From positions 1-64,000 of the forward strand of contig CAKPSD010000001.1 of NCBI GenBank assembly GCA_934183255.1: a DNA stretch of 64,000 nt, in the 5' to 3' direction. This document shows, in pieces, positions 1 through 7,446 of the stretch; within the stretch, counting starts at the first letter, position 1; each line of letters starts with the position of its first letter. The translations under genes were made by a program, and so were the position numbers. Source of the DNA: an uncultured Bacilli bacterium. GTDB lineage: Bacteria; Bacillota_I; Bacilli_A; RFN20; DUOF01. Under the pieces are notes generated by a model. It made no database searches, was not told where the DNA came from, and saw only the letters and a program-made list of their open reading frames with translations.

Positions 1-74
1 TAATCTAAATCTACTTTAACTTCTAATTCCATTTCATCATTTTTATATACTTCTTTTATATATTCTTTATTCAT
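1..74 (-). CDS. N-terminal fragment of an unidentified protein (runs off the left edge)
   Basis: An ATG (complement of 72-74) follows a G-rich ribosome site (complement of the C-run at 81-86), and the frame stays open to the window edge for 24 codons. The peptide begins MNKEYIKEVYKNDEMELEVK and is charged and hydrophilic, with no signal peptide. Only the first residues are visible, so no family can be assigned. It is divergent from the EF-P paralogue at 207. Confidence 0.55.
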   Translation of the reverse strand, partial: MNKEYIKEVYKNDEMELEVKVDLD

Positions 75-206
75 AAAAAATCCCCCCTTTATAATTTAAT
101 AGAAAGAATATAGCAAAAATTACGCTTAAAAGTATAAAAAAATAATTTGCTGGATTTACAACAAATGCTAAAGTTGTTAAAATTTAAATGAAAGAAGGAA
201 TATAAA

Positions 207-770
207 ATGATATTAGTTAATGATATGAAACCAAGTTCAACTTTTATTTATGAGAATAATTTGTACCTTGCATTAGATATTAATAGAAATAAAAGTGCTA
301 GAGGACAAATGGTAATAAAAGTAAAAGTTAAAAATTTAAGAAGTGGAGCTACTACAGAAATCTCTTATACAGCAGGAGATAAGGTAGAAGATGTACACTT
401 AGATAAAAGATCAATGCTTTATTTATACGATGATGGTGATAGTGCTGTATTTATGGATAATGATACATATGATCAAGTAAGCATTCCAAAATCTAGACTT
501 GAATGGGAGCTTAATTTTCTAGTGCCAAATAAGGTTGCTACTATTACTTATTACAATGAAGAGGTTGTTGGTATTGAATTGCCTGCAAAAGTTAGTTTAA
601 GAATAGCAGAAACTGCTGATGCTGTTAGAGGAGACACAGTAACTAGAGCTACTAAAGATGCTGTGTTAGAAACAGGTTATAAATTAAGAGTGCCTATGTT
701 TATCAATCAAGATGAATATGTAATAATCAATACTGTTACTGGTGAATATGATTCAAGGAGCAAAGAGTAA
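207..770 (+). CDS. Elongation factor P paralogue with Arg at the loop tip (EfpL/YeiP-like)
   Basis: 187 residues with the three-domain layout of EF-P: KOW-like N-domain (about 1-65), OB domain (about 68-130) and C-terminal OB domain ending in ETGYKLRVPMF. EF-P binds ribosomes stalled at polyproline between the P and E sites. The window also holds a canonical EF-P at 12540 whose domain I loop reads HVKPGKGAAFVR. Aligned on the shared KNLR(S/T)G, this protein reads RNKSARGQMVIK, so the modifiable Lys is replaced by Arg. The SARG tip resembles the TARG loop of the enterobacterial paralogue EfpL (YeiP). AAGGAA sits 7 bases before the ATG. A small membrane-protein gene follows at once, probably in one transcript. 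That it is a second rescue factor with different stall specificity is inference. Confidence 0.85.
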   Translation: MILVNDMKPSSTFIYENNLYLALDINRNKSARGQMVIKVKVKNLRSGATTEISYTAGDKVEDVHLDKRSMLYLYDDGDSAVFMDNDTYDQVSIPKSRLEWELNFLVPNKVATITYYNEEVVGIELPAKVSLRIAETADAVRGDTVTRATKDAVLETGYKLRVPMFINQDEYVIINTVTGEYDSRSKE

Positions 771-771
771 T

Positions 772-1089
772 ATGAAAAAATATTTTGTAAATAATTTAAA
801 ATTTATATATGGAGTAGATTTAATCCTTTTTGGAATAGTTTTAGCTCTTCATTTAAGTATTAAAAATTTTAATTTTAATAATTATTGGTTTATTTTCTTA
901 GTTCTTCCTTCACTTGCGGATATTTTGTTAAATAGACTTAATATATTAAATGGTACAATATTTGTTTTAAGCGCATCTACATTAGGATTTTATATTTTCC
1001 ATTCCTTTTGGGCTAGTGTAGTTGTATTTGTTATTTTAGTAGGACTTATTTTGGTGTTTTTTAAACAATTAACAAAAAAGAATAAATAA
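772..1089 (+). CDS. Small integral membrane protein, unknown function
   Basis: 105 residues starting at the ATG at 772, one base after the stop of the EF-P paralogue; AAGGAG at 755-760 lies inside the end of that gene, indicating translational coupling. The protein begins MKKYFVNNLKFIYGVD and has about four hydrophobic segments (near residues 14-29, 38-50, 58-75 and 78-97) and a basic C-terminus (KQLTKKNK). I do not recognise the family. It shares an operon with the EF-P paralogue and ends at a strong bidirectional terminator. Confidence 0.7.
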   Translation: MKKYFVNNLKFIYGVDLILFGIVLALHLSIKNFNFNNYWFIFLVLPSLADILLNRLNILNGTIFVLSASTLGFYIFHSFWASVVVFVILVGLILVFFKQLTKKNK

Positions 1090-1095
1090 AAAGAT

Positions 1096-1130
1096 AAAGG
1101 CTATTAGTTAATTTTCTAATAGCCTTTTTT
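1096..1130. terminator. Bidirectional intrinsic terminator
   Basis: AAAGGCTATTAG (1096-1107) pairs perfectly with CTAATAGCCTTT (1116-1127), with an 8-base loop. It is followed by T6 on the plus strand and preceded by A-rich sequence, so it can also end the minus-strand gene stopping at 1131. Confidence 0.9.
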
Positions 1131-2231
1131 CTATCTTAAAAAACCAGCCTCAGTTAATGAATTTATTAATTCGTTAACTTTTTCAACAACGCTGCTTAAT
1201 TCAGCTCCTGTTTGTAAAGGATCTACTGCATCTCCAGATCGTGTATCTCCAGATTCTCCACGAGGAATGGTAAAGTTTAATATAGCGTTTGTATTAGTTC
1301 CTGCATTGGTTACACTTGCTTCAGTACCTGCTTCTCCAGTAGTTACAGTTCCAATTTCTATAGTTGCAGCCTCACCAGCAGGTCCAGCTTCACCCTGCTC
1401 ACCAGCAGTGCCAGTTGATCCAGTAGCTCCAGCAGGGATAGTGAAATTTAAAATAGCATTAGTAGGTGTACCAACATTAGTAACACTAGCTTCACTACCA
1501 GGTGCACCAGTAGTAGTTGTTCCTATAGTGATAGTAGCATTTTCACCATTAGTTCCATTAGTTCCAGCAGGACCTGTTTCGCCTTGCTCACCAGCAGGAA
1601 TAGTGAAATTTAATATTGCATTTGTTGCTGTTCCACTATTTGTAACGCTTGCAGCAGTGCCGGGTTCACTAGTAGTAGTTGTCCCTATAGTAATTGTAGC
1701 GTTTTCGCCATTAGTTCCAGCAGCTCCAGTTTCTCCAGTATCACCCTTTTCGCCTCTTTCACCTTGAATTCCAGCAGGAATAGTGAAGTTTAAAATAGCA
1801 TTTTGGGCAGTACCCGTATTAGTTACTATAGCTTGTGTTCCAGGAGCACCAGTTACTGTTGAACCCACTATTATAGTTGCAGCTTCTCCAACAGGACCAG
1901 CAGGTATTCCAAAGTTTAATACAGCGTTTTGAGTAGTGCCAGTATTAGTTACTGTAGCATTACTTCCACTTGGTAAAGTGGTAGTTGTACCTATTGCAAT
2001 TGTAGCAGCTCCAGGCTCACCAGTAGGGATAGTGAAATTTAAAATAGCATTAGTAGGTGTACCAACATTAGTAACACTAGCTTCACTACCAGGAGCACCA
2101 GTAGTAGTTGTTCCAACAGTTATAGTTGTTGGTCTACATGGAGGCATTGGTCTTGGTGGAGGACAAAAGTTACAATTGTTACATCCACATTGATTATTTA
2201 AAGACATGTTTGTGCAAAATTCATTGTTCAT
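1131..2231 (-). CDS. Collagen-like repeat surface protein with Cys-rich N-terminus
   Basis: 366 residues from the ATG at 2231. An upstream in-frame ATG at 2249 is rejected because the AAAGGAGA ribosome site lies between the two. There is no signal peptide. Residues about 1-35 are Cys/Pro-rich (CGCNNCNFCPPPRP). Six repeats of about 36-55 residues follow, each of the form (A/N)ATIxIGTTTTxxPGTxAxVTN then GTxxNAILNFTIPxG, separated by short Gly-X-Y runs such as GEQGETGPAGTNG. The last 45 residues form a non-repetitive helical tail (AELSSVVEKVNELINSL). Gly-X-Y runs form collagen-like triple helices, and related proteins decorate spore or phage surfaces. The Cys cluster could cross-link it into a coat layer. 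A spore-surface role is inferred from the similar gene at 4878-5612 and the germination genes nearby. The gene is noticeably richer in G+C than its neighbours. Confidence 0.8.
   Translation of the reverse strand: MNNEFCTNMSLNNQCGCNNCNFCPPPRPMPPCRPTTITVGTTTTGAPGSEASVTNVGTPTNAILNFTIPTGEPGAATIAIGTTTTLPSGSNATVTNTGTTQNAVLNFGIPAGPVGEAATIIVGSTVTGAPGTQAIVTNTGTAQNAILNFTIPAGIQGERGEKGDTGETGAAGTNGENATITIGTTTTSEPGTAASVTNSGTATNAILNFTIPAGEQGETGPAGTNGTNGENATITIGTTTTGAPGSEASVTNVGTPTNAILNFTIPAGATGSTGTAGEQGEAGPAGEAATIEIGTVTTGEAGTEASVTNAGTNTNAILNFTIPRGESGDTRSGDAVDPLQTGAELSSVVEKVNELINSLTEAGFLR
1435..2114. repeat. 89-bp near-identical direct repeat pair inside the collagen-like gene (1435-1523 and 2026-2114)
   Basis: The two 89-base segments differ at one position (T at 1503, A at 2094). 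They encode repeat units 1 and 5, whose cores are identical in protein, while the other units have diverged at many positions. This is a sign of recent intragenic duplication or conversion. Confidence 0.9.
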
Positions 2232-2314
2232 AAAAAAATCTCCTTTCATAATATAATATTTACAATAGGAGATTTTGGTTAATTGTTTTAACTATTAAAT
2301 ACATAAATTTATAA

Positions 2315-2950
2315 TTATTTTAGTTTCAAATGCCAATATACTGGAGCTTTATGAAAAAATATAATACTTAAATACATTACTAGTGAATCTACTATAATTA
2401 GAGGATATACTATACAAGTTATAAGTTTTGCAGTTTTATAACTCATATGTACTTTTAAATAGTTTAGTGAAGGATAATAAATATATTTTACTAGAACAAA
2501 TGCTAATGTTCCAAAACTAAATGTAGATCTTAAACTAGTAAATTGCGTAACATGTGTTAAGTGATGACTATAATTCCATAGTTTAACTCCAAATAGTATA
2601 TTCCATAAATTACCTGCGATTAATTCTCCAAAAAATACAGCAAAATATATTAATAGTATGGTAGTAATATTAGAAAATATTGTTTTCTTTTTGCTTTTTT
2701 CTTTAAATAAATGTTTTCCAAACATAGTTATATCATTAGGATTACCTATTAATAAATATACAGCAAATACTATTAACCCATATACCGATATAAAGGGAAG
2801 TATATGAAATCTAGAATCAATATTTCCTCCACCACAAAATTTAGCTAAATTTTCAATAAACCAGCCTAAAAATGATGTTATTATTGCCATAACTCCTAAG
2901 TAAAAGAAGTCTTGCTTAAAATTTTCTTTTAAACTATTTTCTTTTTCCAT
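2315..2950 (-). CDS. CmpB-type multipass membrane protein (PF06541-like)
   Basis: 211 residues and about five hydrophobic segments. The N-terminal part (FLGWFIENLAKF, then HILPFISVYGLIVF) matches the pattern of the family called ABC transporter permease CmpB (GWxxE, then a loop, then PxxxxYG). The family is widespread in Firmicutes, and its transport role is not well proven. Two more members lie at 11721 and 56573 in this window. AAAGGAG precedes the ATG by about 10 bases. It differs from the other two in having SRFHILPFIS where they have GP(C/F)xxIYG. The gene is monocistronic by context. Confidence 0.7.
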   Translation of the reverse strand: MEKENSLKENFKQDFFYLGVMAIITSFLGWFIENLAKFCGGGNIDSRFHILPFISVYGLIVFAVYLLIGNPNDITMFGKHLFKEKSKKKTIFSNITTILLIYFAVFFGELIAGNLWNILFGVKLWNYSHHLTHVTQFTSLRSTFSFGTLAFVLVKYIYYPSLNYLKVHMSYKTAKLITCIVYPLIIVDSLVMYLSIIFFHKAPVYWHLKLK

Positions 2951-3133
2951 TTACTATTTTCTCCTTTATAAAAAAAGTTTATTAATATTATATTATAAAT
3001 ATTACAAAATAGACATTTTTCGACATTAATTATTAATTCCTTTTTTTATACAAAATTTAATAAATGACTATTTTAAAATAAAAAAAGCAAATTTTTTTAA
3101 GTTTACTTATAAGCAAATATAGTAAAAATTTCT

Positions 3134-3376
3134 TTATCTTGCTTTGGTGTTTTCTTGACTATTACTTAGATATAAATTGCTATTAATAGTTGATTGCATT
3201 TCATCAATCATATTGTTTTGATGATTTATAACTTTTGCTGGGATTTTTGCAATTTCATTAACTGCTTTTTTTGCTAATTTTTTAGCTTTTTTACTAGACT
3301 TAATTTTTTTGATAGCCATATATCCAACAATAGATGCTGCAGATATAGAGGCTGCTACTATAACTATTGTAAACAT
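3134..3376 (-). CDS. Small single-pass membrane protein, unknown
   Basis: 80 residues from the ATG at 3376; AAAGGA lies 9 bases upstream, whereas an in-frame ATG at 3385 directly abuts that site and is unlikely to be used. One N-terminal membrane segment (MFTIVIVAASISAASIVGYM) is followed by a very basic stretch (KKIKSSKKAKKLAKKA) and a polar tail. The topology resembles small envelope-anchored proteins with a cytoplasmic basic arm. No family is recognised. Confidence 0.6.
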   Translation of the reverse strand: MFTIVIVAASISAASIVGYMAIKKIKSSKKAKKLAKKAVNEIAKIPAKVINHQNNMIDEMQSTINSNLYLSNSQENTKAR

Positions 3377-3434
3377 TTTAATCATTCCTTTTATTTATTA
3401 TACTACATGTCCCCTTAAATAACTACATATAAGA

Positions 3435-3554
3435 AAAACTTGTTTATTAATTAAAGATCTTTATGGTGATATTGTTACTTTAACATATTTTGGTACTCAT
3501 ATGGATACTTGTAAAGTAGAAAAAAATGAATACATGTGCTTGGAACTATTATAA
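3435..3554 (+). pseudogene. Possible short coding remnant in the 348-bp gap 3377-3724
   Basis: The gap between 3377 and 3724 contains no intact gene. One frame reads KTCLLIKDLYGDIVTLTYFG and then HMDTCKVEKNEYMCLELL before a stop at 3552-3554. The composition is protein-like but there is no start codon or ribosome site in frame. It could be the 3' end of a deleted gene or chance; nothing else is evident in the gap. Confidence 0.25.
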
Positions 3555-3724
3555 TTTTAAATAATTATGGAACCGCTACTATTGTAGAAAAATATTGAAA
3601 ATTGATAAATAATTCTTTATAAATTCTAATTATATTTTGATATAAATTAAAATAAAACAGTATTAAAATCTTGAAAAGAACCCCCTTTATCATGTAAAAA
3701 TAAATTATAAAGGATGTATGTATT

Positions 3725-4828
3725 ATGAAAAATAAAAAAATAAAGAAAGAACTAAATAAAGCTAATAAAAGTTTACTAGTATTTTTAGTTCTTTTATTTA
3801 TGGGATTAACAATTGTGTTTGCTTATTTATGGTTAACAGAATATCCCTCACCTTTAAAGAAAGAAGATGAACCATTAGATGATTCATCATTAGTAAAAAA
3901 TAGTGATGGAACATATACTAAGTTATTATCTAATTCAACTTGTGCAAATCTAGAAGTGTATTATTTAGATTTAAAGGGTGATGATAATGAAACCAAAATA
4001 GGAGATTCTACATATATTAAATGTGGTAATGTGGATATAGTTATAGATGCTGGAATAAAAAATGTTGGTAGTACAACAGTTGTACCTTTCTTAAAAGAAA
4101 AGGTAACTGATAAAACGATTGATTTAGTAATTATTACACATACAGATAATGATCATATTGGAGGATTTGTTGGTATGTCATCTAGTGAGGGTGTTTTAAG
4201 TATAGGTGGTTTTAAATATAACTATATATTAGAATCAGGCTATAAAGCAAACACTCAAATATATACAAATTTAATGAATTTAGCTAGTGCTAGTAATGCT
4301 AAAATATGTACAGCTTATGATTCTTTAAAAGGAAATAATAACTGCGCAAAAGAATTTAAAATGGGTGATATAACGTTAGATATTATAGATACAGGCTTTT
4401 ATAATGATTCTAAAGCATCATCTAATAATAGATCGGTTGTTACTTTATTAACATATGATGAAGTAACTTATTTATTCCCGGGTGATTTAGAAAATGATGA
4501 GTATTTAGCTTTATCTTTAGAACATGTTGATATTTTCAAAGCATCGCACCACGGAGCAAGTAGCGCTAATTCACTTGCTTTATTAAATGCAATTAATCCA
4601 GATGTTATCATTATATCTGCAGGGTTAGATGGAGTAGTAAAATATGATATTCCTCAACAAGTTAGTTTAGATAGAATGTATGAAGTTACTGATAAAATAT
4701 ATGCTACATTTACAACAGGTACAATAAAAATAAGCAGCAATGGAAAAACTTATACTGTAGAGGCAGATAATTTGATGCTATTTCAAGATAGTGAATGGTT
4801 TAAAGAAAATAGAACTTATAATAAATAA
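3725..4828 (+). CDS. Membrane-anchored metallo-beta-lactamase-fold protein, ComEC C-terminal type
   Basis: 367 residues. One membrane segment lies at about 17-37, followed by a linker and then an MBL domain (about 70-345). Visible ligands are HTDNDH (HxDxDH, near residue 139), the D of FPGDLEND, and the H of KASHHGASS; this last motif is typical of the MBL domain of ComEC/Rec2 and its stand-alone relatives. ComEC MBL domains are thought to act on incoming DNA strands; free-standing secreted versions have no settled function. The basic N-terminus implies an outward-facing domain. AAAGGATG precedes the ATG. It stands alone and ends at a bidirectional terminator. Confidence 0.8.
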   Translation: MKNKKIKKELNKANKSLLVFLVLLFMGLTIVFAYLWLTEYPSPLKKEDEPLDDSSLVKNSDGTYTKLLSNSTCANLEVYYLDLKGDDNETKIGDSTYIKCGNVDIVIDAGIKNVGSTTVVPFLKEKVTDKTIDLVIITHTDNDHIGGFVGMSSSEGVLSIGGFKYNYILESGYKANTQIYTNLMNLASASNAKICTAYDSLKGNNNCAKEFKMGDITLDIIDTGFYNDSKASSNNRSVVTLLTYDEVTYLFPGDLENDEYLALSLEHVDIFKASHHGASSANSLALLNAINPDVIIISAGLDGVVKYDIPQQVSLDRMYEVTDKIYATFTTGTIKISSNGKTYTVEADNLMLFQDSEWFKENRTYNK

Positions 4829-4833
4829 AAAAA

Positions 4834-4864
4834 TTCTTCCAAATAAAAGGAAGAACTTTTTTTA
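4834..4864. terminator. Bidirectional intrinsic terminator
   Basis: TTCTTCC (4834-4840) pairs with GGAAGAA (4849-4855), followed by a T-run; A-run on the other side. It separates convergent genes ending at 4828 and 4878. Confidence 0.85.
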
Positions 4865-4877
4865 TAAACTTTTTTAT

Positions 4878-5612
4878 TTAATCTAAACTAGTAATAGTTA
4901 TGTAAGCATTTATAGTATCACTTGCTAGAGTTATAGGAGTAGTTGTACTTGCGTTTACAGCACCTAAAGTTATAGCATCACTATTAGTTAATGTTAGAAT
5001 AACTGATGAAGAAATACTATCGTTTTCAGTTGTTGTTATATTAGTATTAGCATTATTAGTACCATTTATATACAAACCTACAATATTATTAGATGTTGTT
5101 GCTTTTACTCCATAATCTATTTTATATCTACCACTTTTACTTATAGATATAACTCCATTAGCAATAGTTATATTATTACTATTTAAAGTAATAGGTAATA
5201 GTATAATGCTATTTGCAGTTGTATATGTTTGGACAGTTCTAGAAATAAAACTTCCTGAATCTATAGTAGTGCTCCCTGGTATAGCAAAGTTTAATATAGC
5301 ATTAGTTGCAGTTCCTACATTAGTTACAGTTGCATTACTTCCAGCAGGTAAAGTTGTAGTAGTTCCTACATTTACAGTAGCTGCTTGTCCATTTTCTCCA
5401 CGAGGAATAACAAAGTTTAACACGGCATTAGAGGATGTTCCAGAATTTGTGACACTAGCTTGTGTTCCAGCTGCTCCAGTAGTAGTTGTACCTACATTTA
5501 TAGTAGCTGCAGTTCCTTGTGGGCCAACAGGACCTGGAATTGGTACAAAATTAGGACAGCAACATCTAGGACGATAGTAGCAACATATAAAAGGATTAGA
5601 ACAGTTATACAT
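4878..5612 (-). CDS. Collagen-like protein with BclA-like C-terminal beta domain
   Basis: 244 residues from the ATG at 5612; AAAGGAGG at the complement of about 5621-5628 selects this start over the in-frame ATG at 5630. The Cys-rich N-terminus (CSNPFICCYYRPRCCCPNF) is followed by a short Gly-X-Y run (GPVGPQG) and two repeat units like those of the 1131-2231 protein. A C-terminal domain of about 130 residues is rich in Thr, Asn and Ile (SGRYKIDYGVKA, LYINGTNN) and resembles the TNF-like jelly-roll that caps BclA-type exosporium filaments. There is no signal peptide. Collagen stalk plus globular cap plus Cys anchor is the layout of spore-surface filaments; location on spores is inference. Confidence 0.75.
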   Translation of the reverse strand: MYNCSNPFICCYYRPRCCCPNFVPIPGPVGPQGTAATINVGTTTTGAAGTQASVTNSGTSSNAVLNFVIPRGENGQAATVNVGTTTTLPAGSNATVTNVGTATNAILNFAIPGSTTIDSGSFISRTVQTYTTANSIILLPITLNSNNITIANGVISISKSGRYKIDYGVKATTSNNIVGLYINGTNNANTNITTTENDSISSSVILTLTNSDAITLGAVNASTTTPITLASDTINAYITITSLD

Positions 5613-5697
5613 ATTAAAACCTCCTTTCACTATAAACTATGTATAGTAAAAGAAGTCTTATAGATAAATGAGCATGTTTTTGATTAAATAGCATAAA

Positions 5698-5718
5698 TAA
5701 AAGGGCTTTTAAGCCCTA
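5698..5718 (-). terminator. Intrinsic terminator of the DUF1540 gene
   Basis: On the minus strand AGGGCT-TAAA-AGCCCT is followed by TTTTATTT, directly after the stop at 5722. Confidence 0.7.
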
Positions 5719-5721
5719 ATA

Positions 5722-6015
5722 TTAATATTTTTCTTCAAAATCAACACATTTAGCATCTTTATTTCTTTCTTTATTAATATTTAAATGATCTACACTACAA
5801 TTTTTGTCACAATTGTATTTGCAATTAGTAGCGTTACATACTATATTGTTTTCTTGTCTTTCAAAGGTACCAAATTCATATTTTGTAGTATCTTCTTTTT
5901 TTCCTTCTTCATATGAATCACAATTAGCATGTGCATCTACATAAATACCACTTTTCATACAATATTCACAATTGTTGTATTTACATTTTTTTTGACCACA
6001 TTTAATTTTTGACAT
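5722..6015 (-). CDS. Tandem DUF1540 (Cys-rich) protein
   Basis: 97 residues with two copies of a short Cys motif: IKCGQKKCKYNNCEYCMKS...CDSYEE (about 4-37) and IVCNATNCKYNCDKNCSVD...CVDFEE (about 58-94). The C-x5-C-x(4-5)-C pattern, then a distant C-x-(S/D)-(F/Y), is that of DUF1540, small proteins of Firmicutes that may bind metal; function unknown. AGGGTG precedes the ATG. It lies beside the Cys-rich collagen-like gene, and the two might share a spore or stress context, but that is speculation. Confidence 0.75.
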   Translation of the reverse strand: MSKIKCGQKKCKYNNCEYCMKSGIYVDAHANCDSYEEGKKEDTTKYEFGTFERQENNIVCNATNCKYNCDKNCSVDHLNINKERNKDAKCVDFEEKY

Positions 6016-6077
6016 ATATTTTTCACCCTAATTATATGATTTCCATATTTTTTTAAAATAATCAAAAAAATTAAAAT

Positions 6078-6107
6078 AAAAAAGCTAGGCAATTGCCTAA
6101 CTTTTTT
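6078..6107. terminator. Orphan intrinsic terminator
   Basis: GCTAGGC-AATT-GCCTAAC (6084-6101), flanked by A6 on the left and T6 on the right, works on either strand. No plus-strand gene lies upstream, so it most likely ends a minus-strand transcript from 6108-6300. Confidence 0.75.
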
Positions 6108-6290
6108 AAGATTAAGAGACGTTTGACTATCCTTGCTTACAATAGTTTTTTAGACCTTAGATTTCATATTTATAATTAGGATTCTAAGACTAGTTAGCAT
6201 ATCACACATATAAATATTACATCATTAATTTTGAATGTCTTGCGATAAGTGTTCCTCCTTAATCTATTTATATATTAATATATACAAGAC
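6078..6290 (-). ncRNA. Candidate non-coding RNA on the minus strand
   Basis: The 422-base gap 6016-6437 has no ORF of note, yet it carries a strong terminator at its left end. Read on the minus strand the segment 6110-6250 holds a hairpin with stem CTTAGA/TCTAAG, a smaller one ACTATTGTAAGCAAGGATAGT, and AGAC (near 6240) that can pair with GTCT (near 6118) to close the structure. AT-rich promoter-like sequence lies near 6270-6300. An AAGGAGG at about 6253-6259 (complement) is not followed by a usable start codon. The size (about 190 nt) and closed shape would suit a 6S-like RNA, but I cannot match conserved 6S bases. Confidence 0.35.
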
Positions 6291-6437
6291 ATACAATAAA
6301 TAGTATTTTTTTCACTTGTTGATAAAAATTTTAAAGTTATAAATTTATGCACAAAATATTAAAAAGTTGAAAATAAGTACTTGTACATTTATGTTTTATT
6401 TTAGTTTTGTGTTATATTTTAAATGGGAGTGATATAA

Positions 6438-7442
6438 ATGAAAAAAATAACTAAAATTTTTACTTATTTTGTTTTAATGATTTTATTAATAAGTGGATGT
6501 AGTTGCAAGAAAGATAAAGATAATAAAGCTAACTTACAAATTGGCGATATGAACGCTACTACATATGTAAATATAGATATTGATGAGTATAATGCTAAAA
6601 TAAGCAATAAAGATGATTTTATCTTGTTTGTTTATAGTAACGATTGCATGGGATGCAGAATGTTTAAACCAAAACTTGAAAGTGTGATTCAAGAGAAACA
6701 TTTAATTGTTTATGGAATAGAAACTAGTGAGATAAAAGGTATATCTAGAGATAATGATTTATATAAGCTTAAATATACACCTACTATTATTATATATAAG
6801 GAAGGAAAAAATATATTTTATTCATTGAGTGATAATGATTTTGAAAACTTTGATACTAAGGAAAACTTTGTTGGTTTATTAGATAAATATACTAATATGC
6901 CTACTTTATATTATATAAACAAAGATCAATTAAAAGAGAAAATTACTAATAAAGAAAACTTCATTATTTACTATTCTCGTAGTACATGTGGTGATTGTAG
7001 TTATTTAAATAAAAACTATATGAAAGAGTATTTAAATAGTAACACTAAAACTAAACACTTCTATATTATTGAAACTGATGTAGAAGGAATTAGAAGAGTT
7101 AATGGCGAAGTTAATAGTGAACAATGGCAAGCATTTAAAAATGAATTTGGTTTAAGTAATGTTATTAATACTGAATTAGGTCATGGAGCAGGATATGTTC
7201 CTACATTACAATACTATAATAATGGTGAAATTAAAGAAATGATGGTATATTTTAACGACTTTAACGATGCTACTTTAAATGCTGATGGTAGTTATTCTGT
7301 TACAATTGATAATAGTTATTATTCTGATAATCCATATATTGGTCAAACTATTAACTATTCTGAATATCAAAAAAAATTAGCACCTTTCTATAATGAAAAA
7401 TTAAAAACATTCTTAGATACTAATCTAGCAAAAGTTGACTAA
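6438..7442 (+). CDS. Lipoprotein with two thioredoxin-like domains
   Basis: 334 residues. The signal peptide ends in the lipobox LISGC (Cys21), so it is an anchored extracytoplasmic lipoprotein. Two thioredoxin-like domains follow: the first has LFVYSNDCMGCRMF (CxxC at about 70-73), the second has IYYSRSTCGDCSYL (CxxC near 184). The GYVPTLQYYNNGE near 254 supplies the cis-Pro loop of the second domain. Such proteins exchange thiols with or hold disulfides in exported proteins. GGGAG precedes the ATG. The double domain with different CxxC dipeptides (MG and GD) suggests distinct redox potentials; substrate unknown. Confidence 0.75.
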   Translation: MKKITKIFTYFVLMILLISGCSCKKDKDNKANLQIGDMNATTYVNIDIDEYNAKISNKDDFILFVYSNDCMGCRMFKPKLESVIQEKHLIVYGIETSEIKGISRDNDLYKLKYTPTIIIYKEGKNIFYSLSDNDFENFDTKENFVGLLDKYTNMPTLYYINKDQLKEKITNKENFIIYYSRSTCGDCSYLNKNYMKEYLNSNTKTKHFYIIETDVEGIRRVNGEVNSEQWQAFKNEFGLSNVINTELGHGAGYVPTLQYYNNGEIKEMMVYFNDFNDATLNADGSYSVTIDNSYYSDNPYIGQTINYSEYQKKLAPFYNEKLKTFLDTNLAKVD

Positions 7443-7446
7443 TTAT

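Noticed and set aside
1150..2130. Possible CRISPR array or tandem satellite
   Set aside because: The repeats are in frame, encode protein units of variable length and have no unique spacers.
1267..2193. Long open frames on the plus strand opposite the collagen-like gene (1267-1767, 1936-2193)
   Set aside because: They are antisense shadows created by the repeated codons of the real minus-strand gene; no ribosome sites and low-complexity Val/Pro/Ala translations.
5206..5663. Plus-strand frames at 5206-5577 and 5460-5663
   Set aside because: Shadows of the second collagen-like gene; translations are Val/Cys/Ser low complexity without start signals.
6110..6260. Confident 6S RNA assignment
   Set aside because: Size and hairpins fit, but I could not identify conserved 6S core bases, so it is kept only as an unassigned ncRNA candidate.
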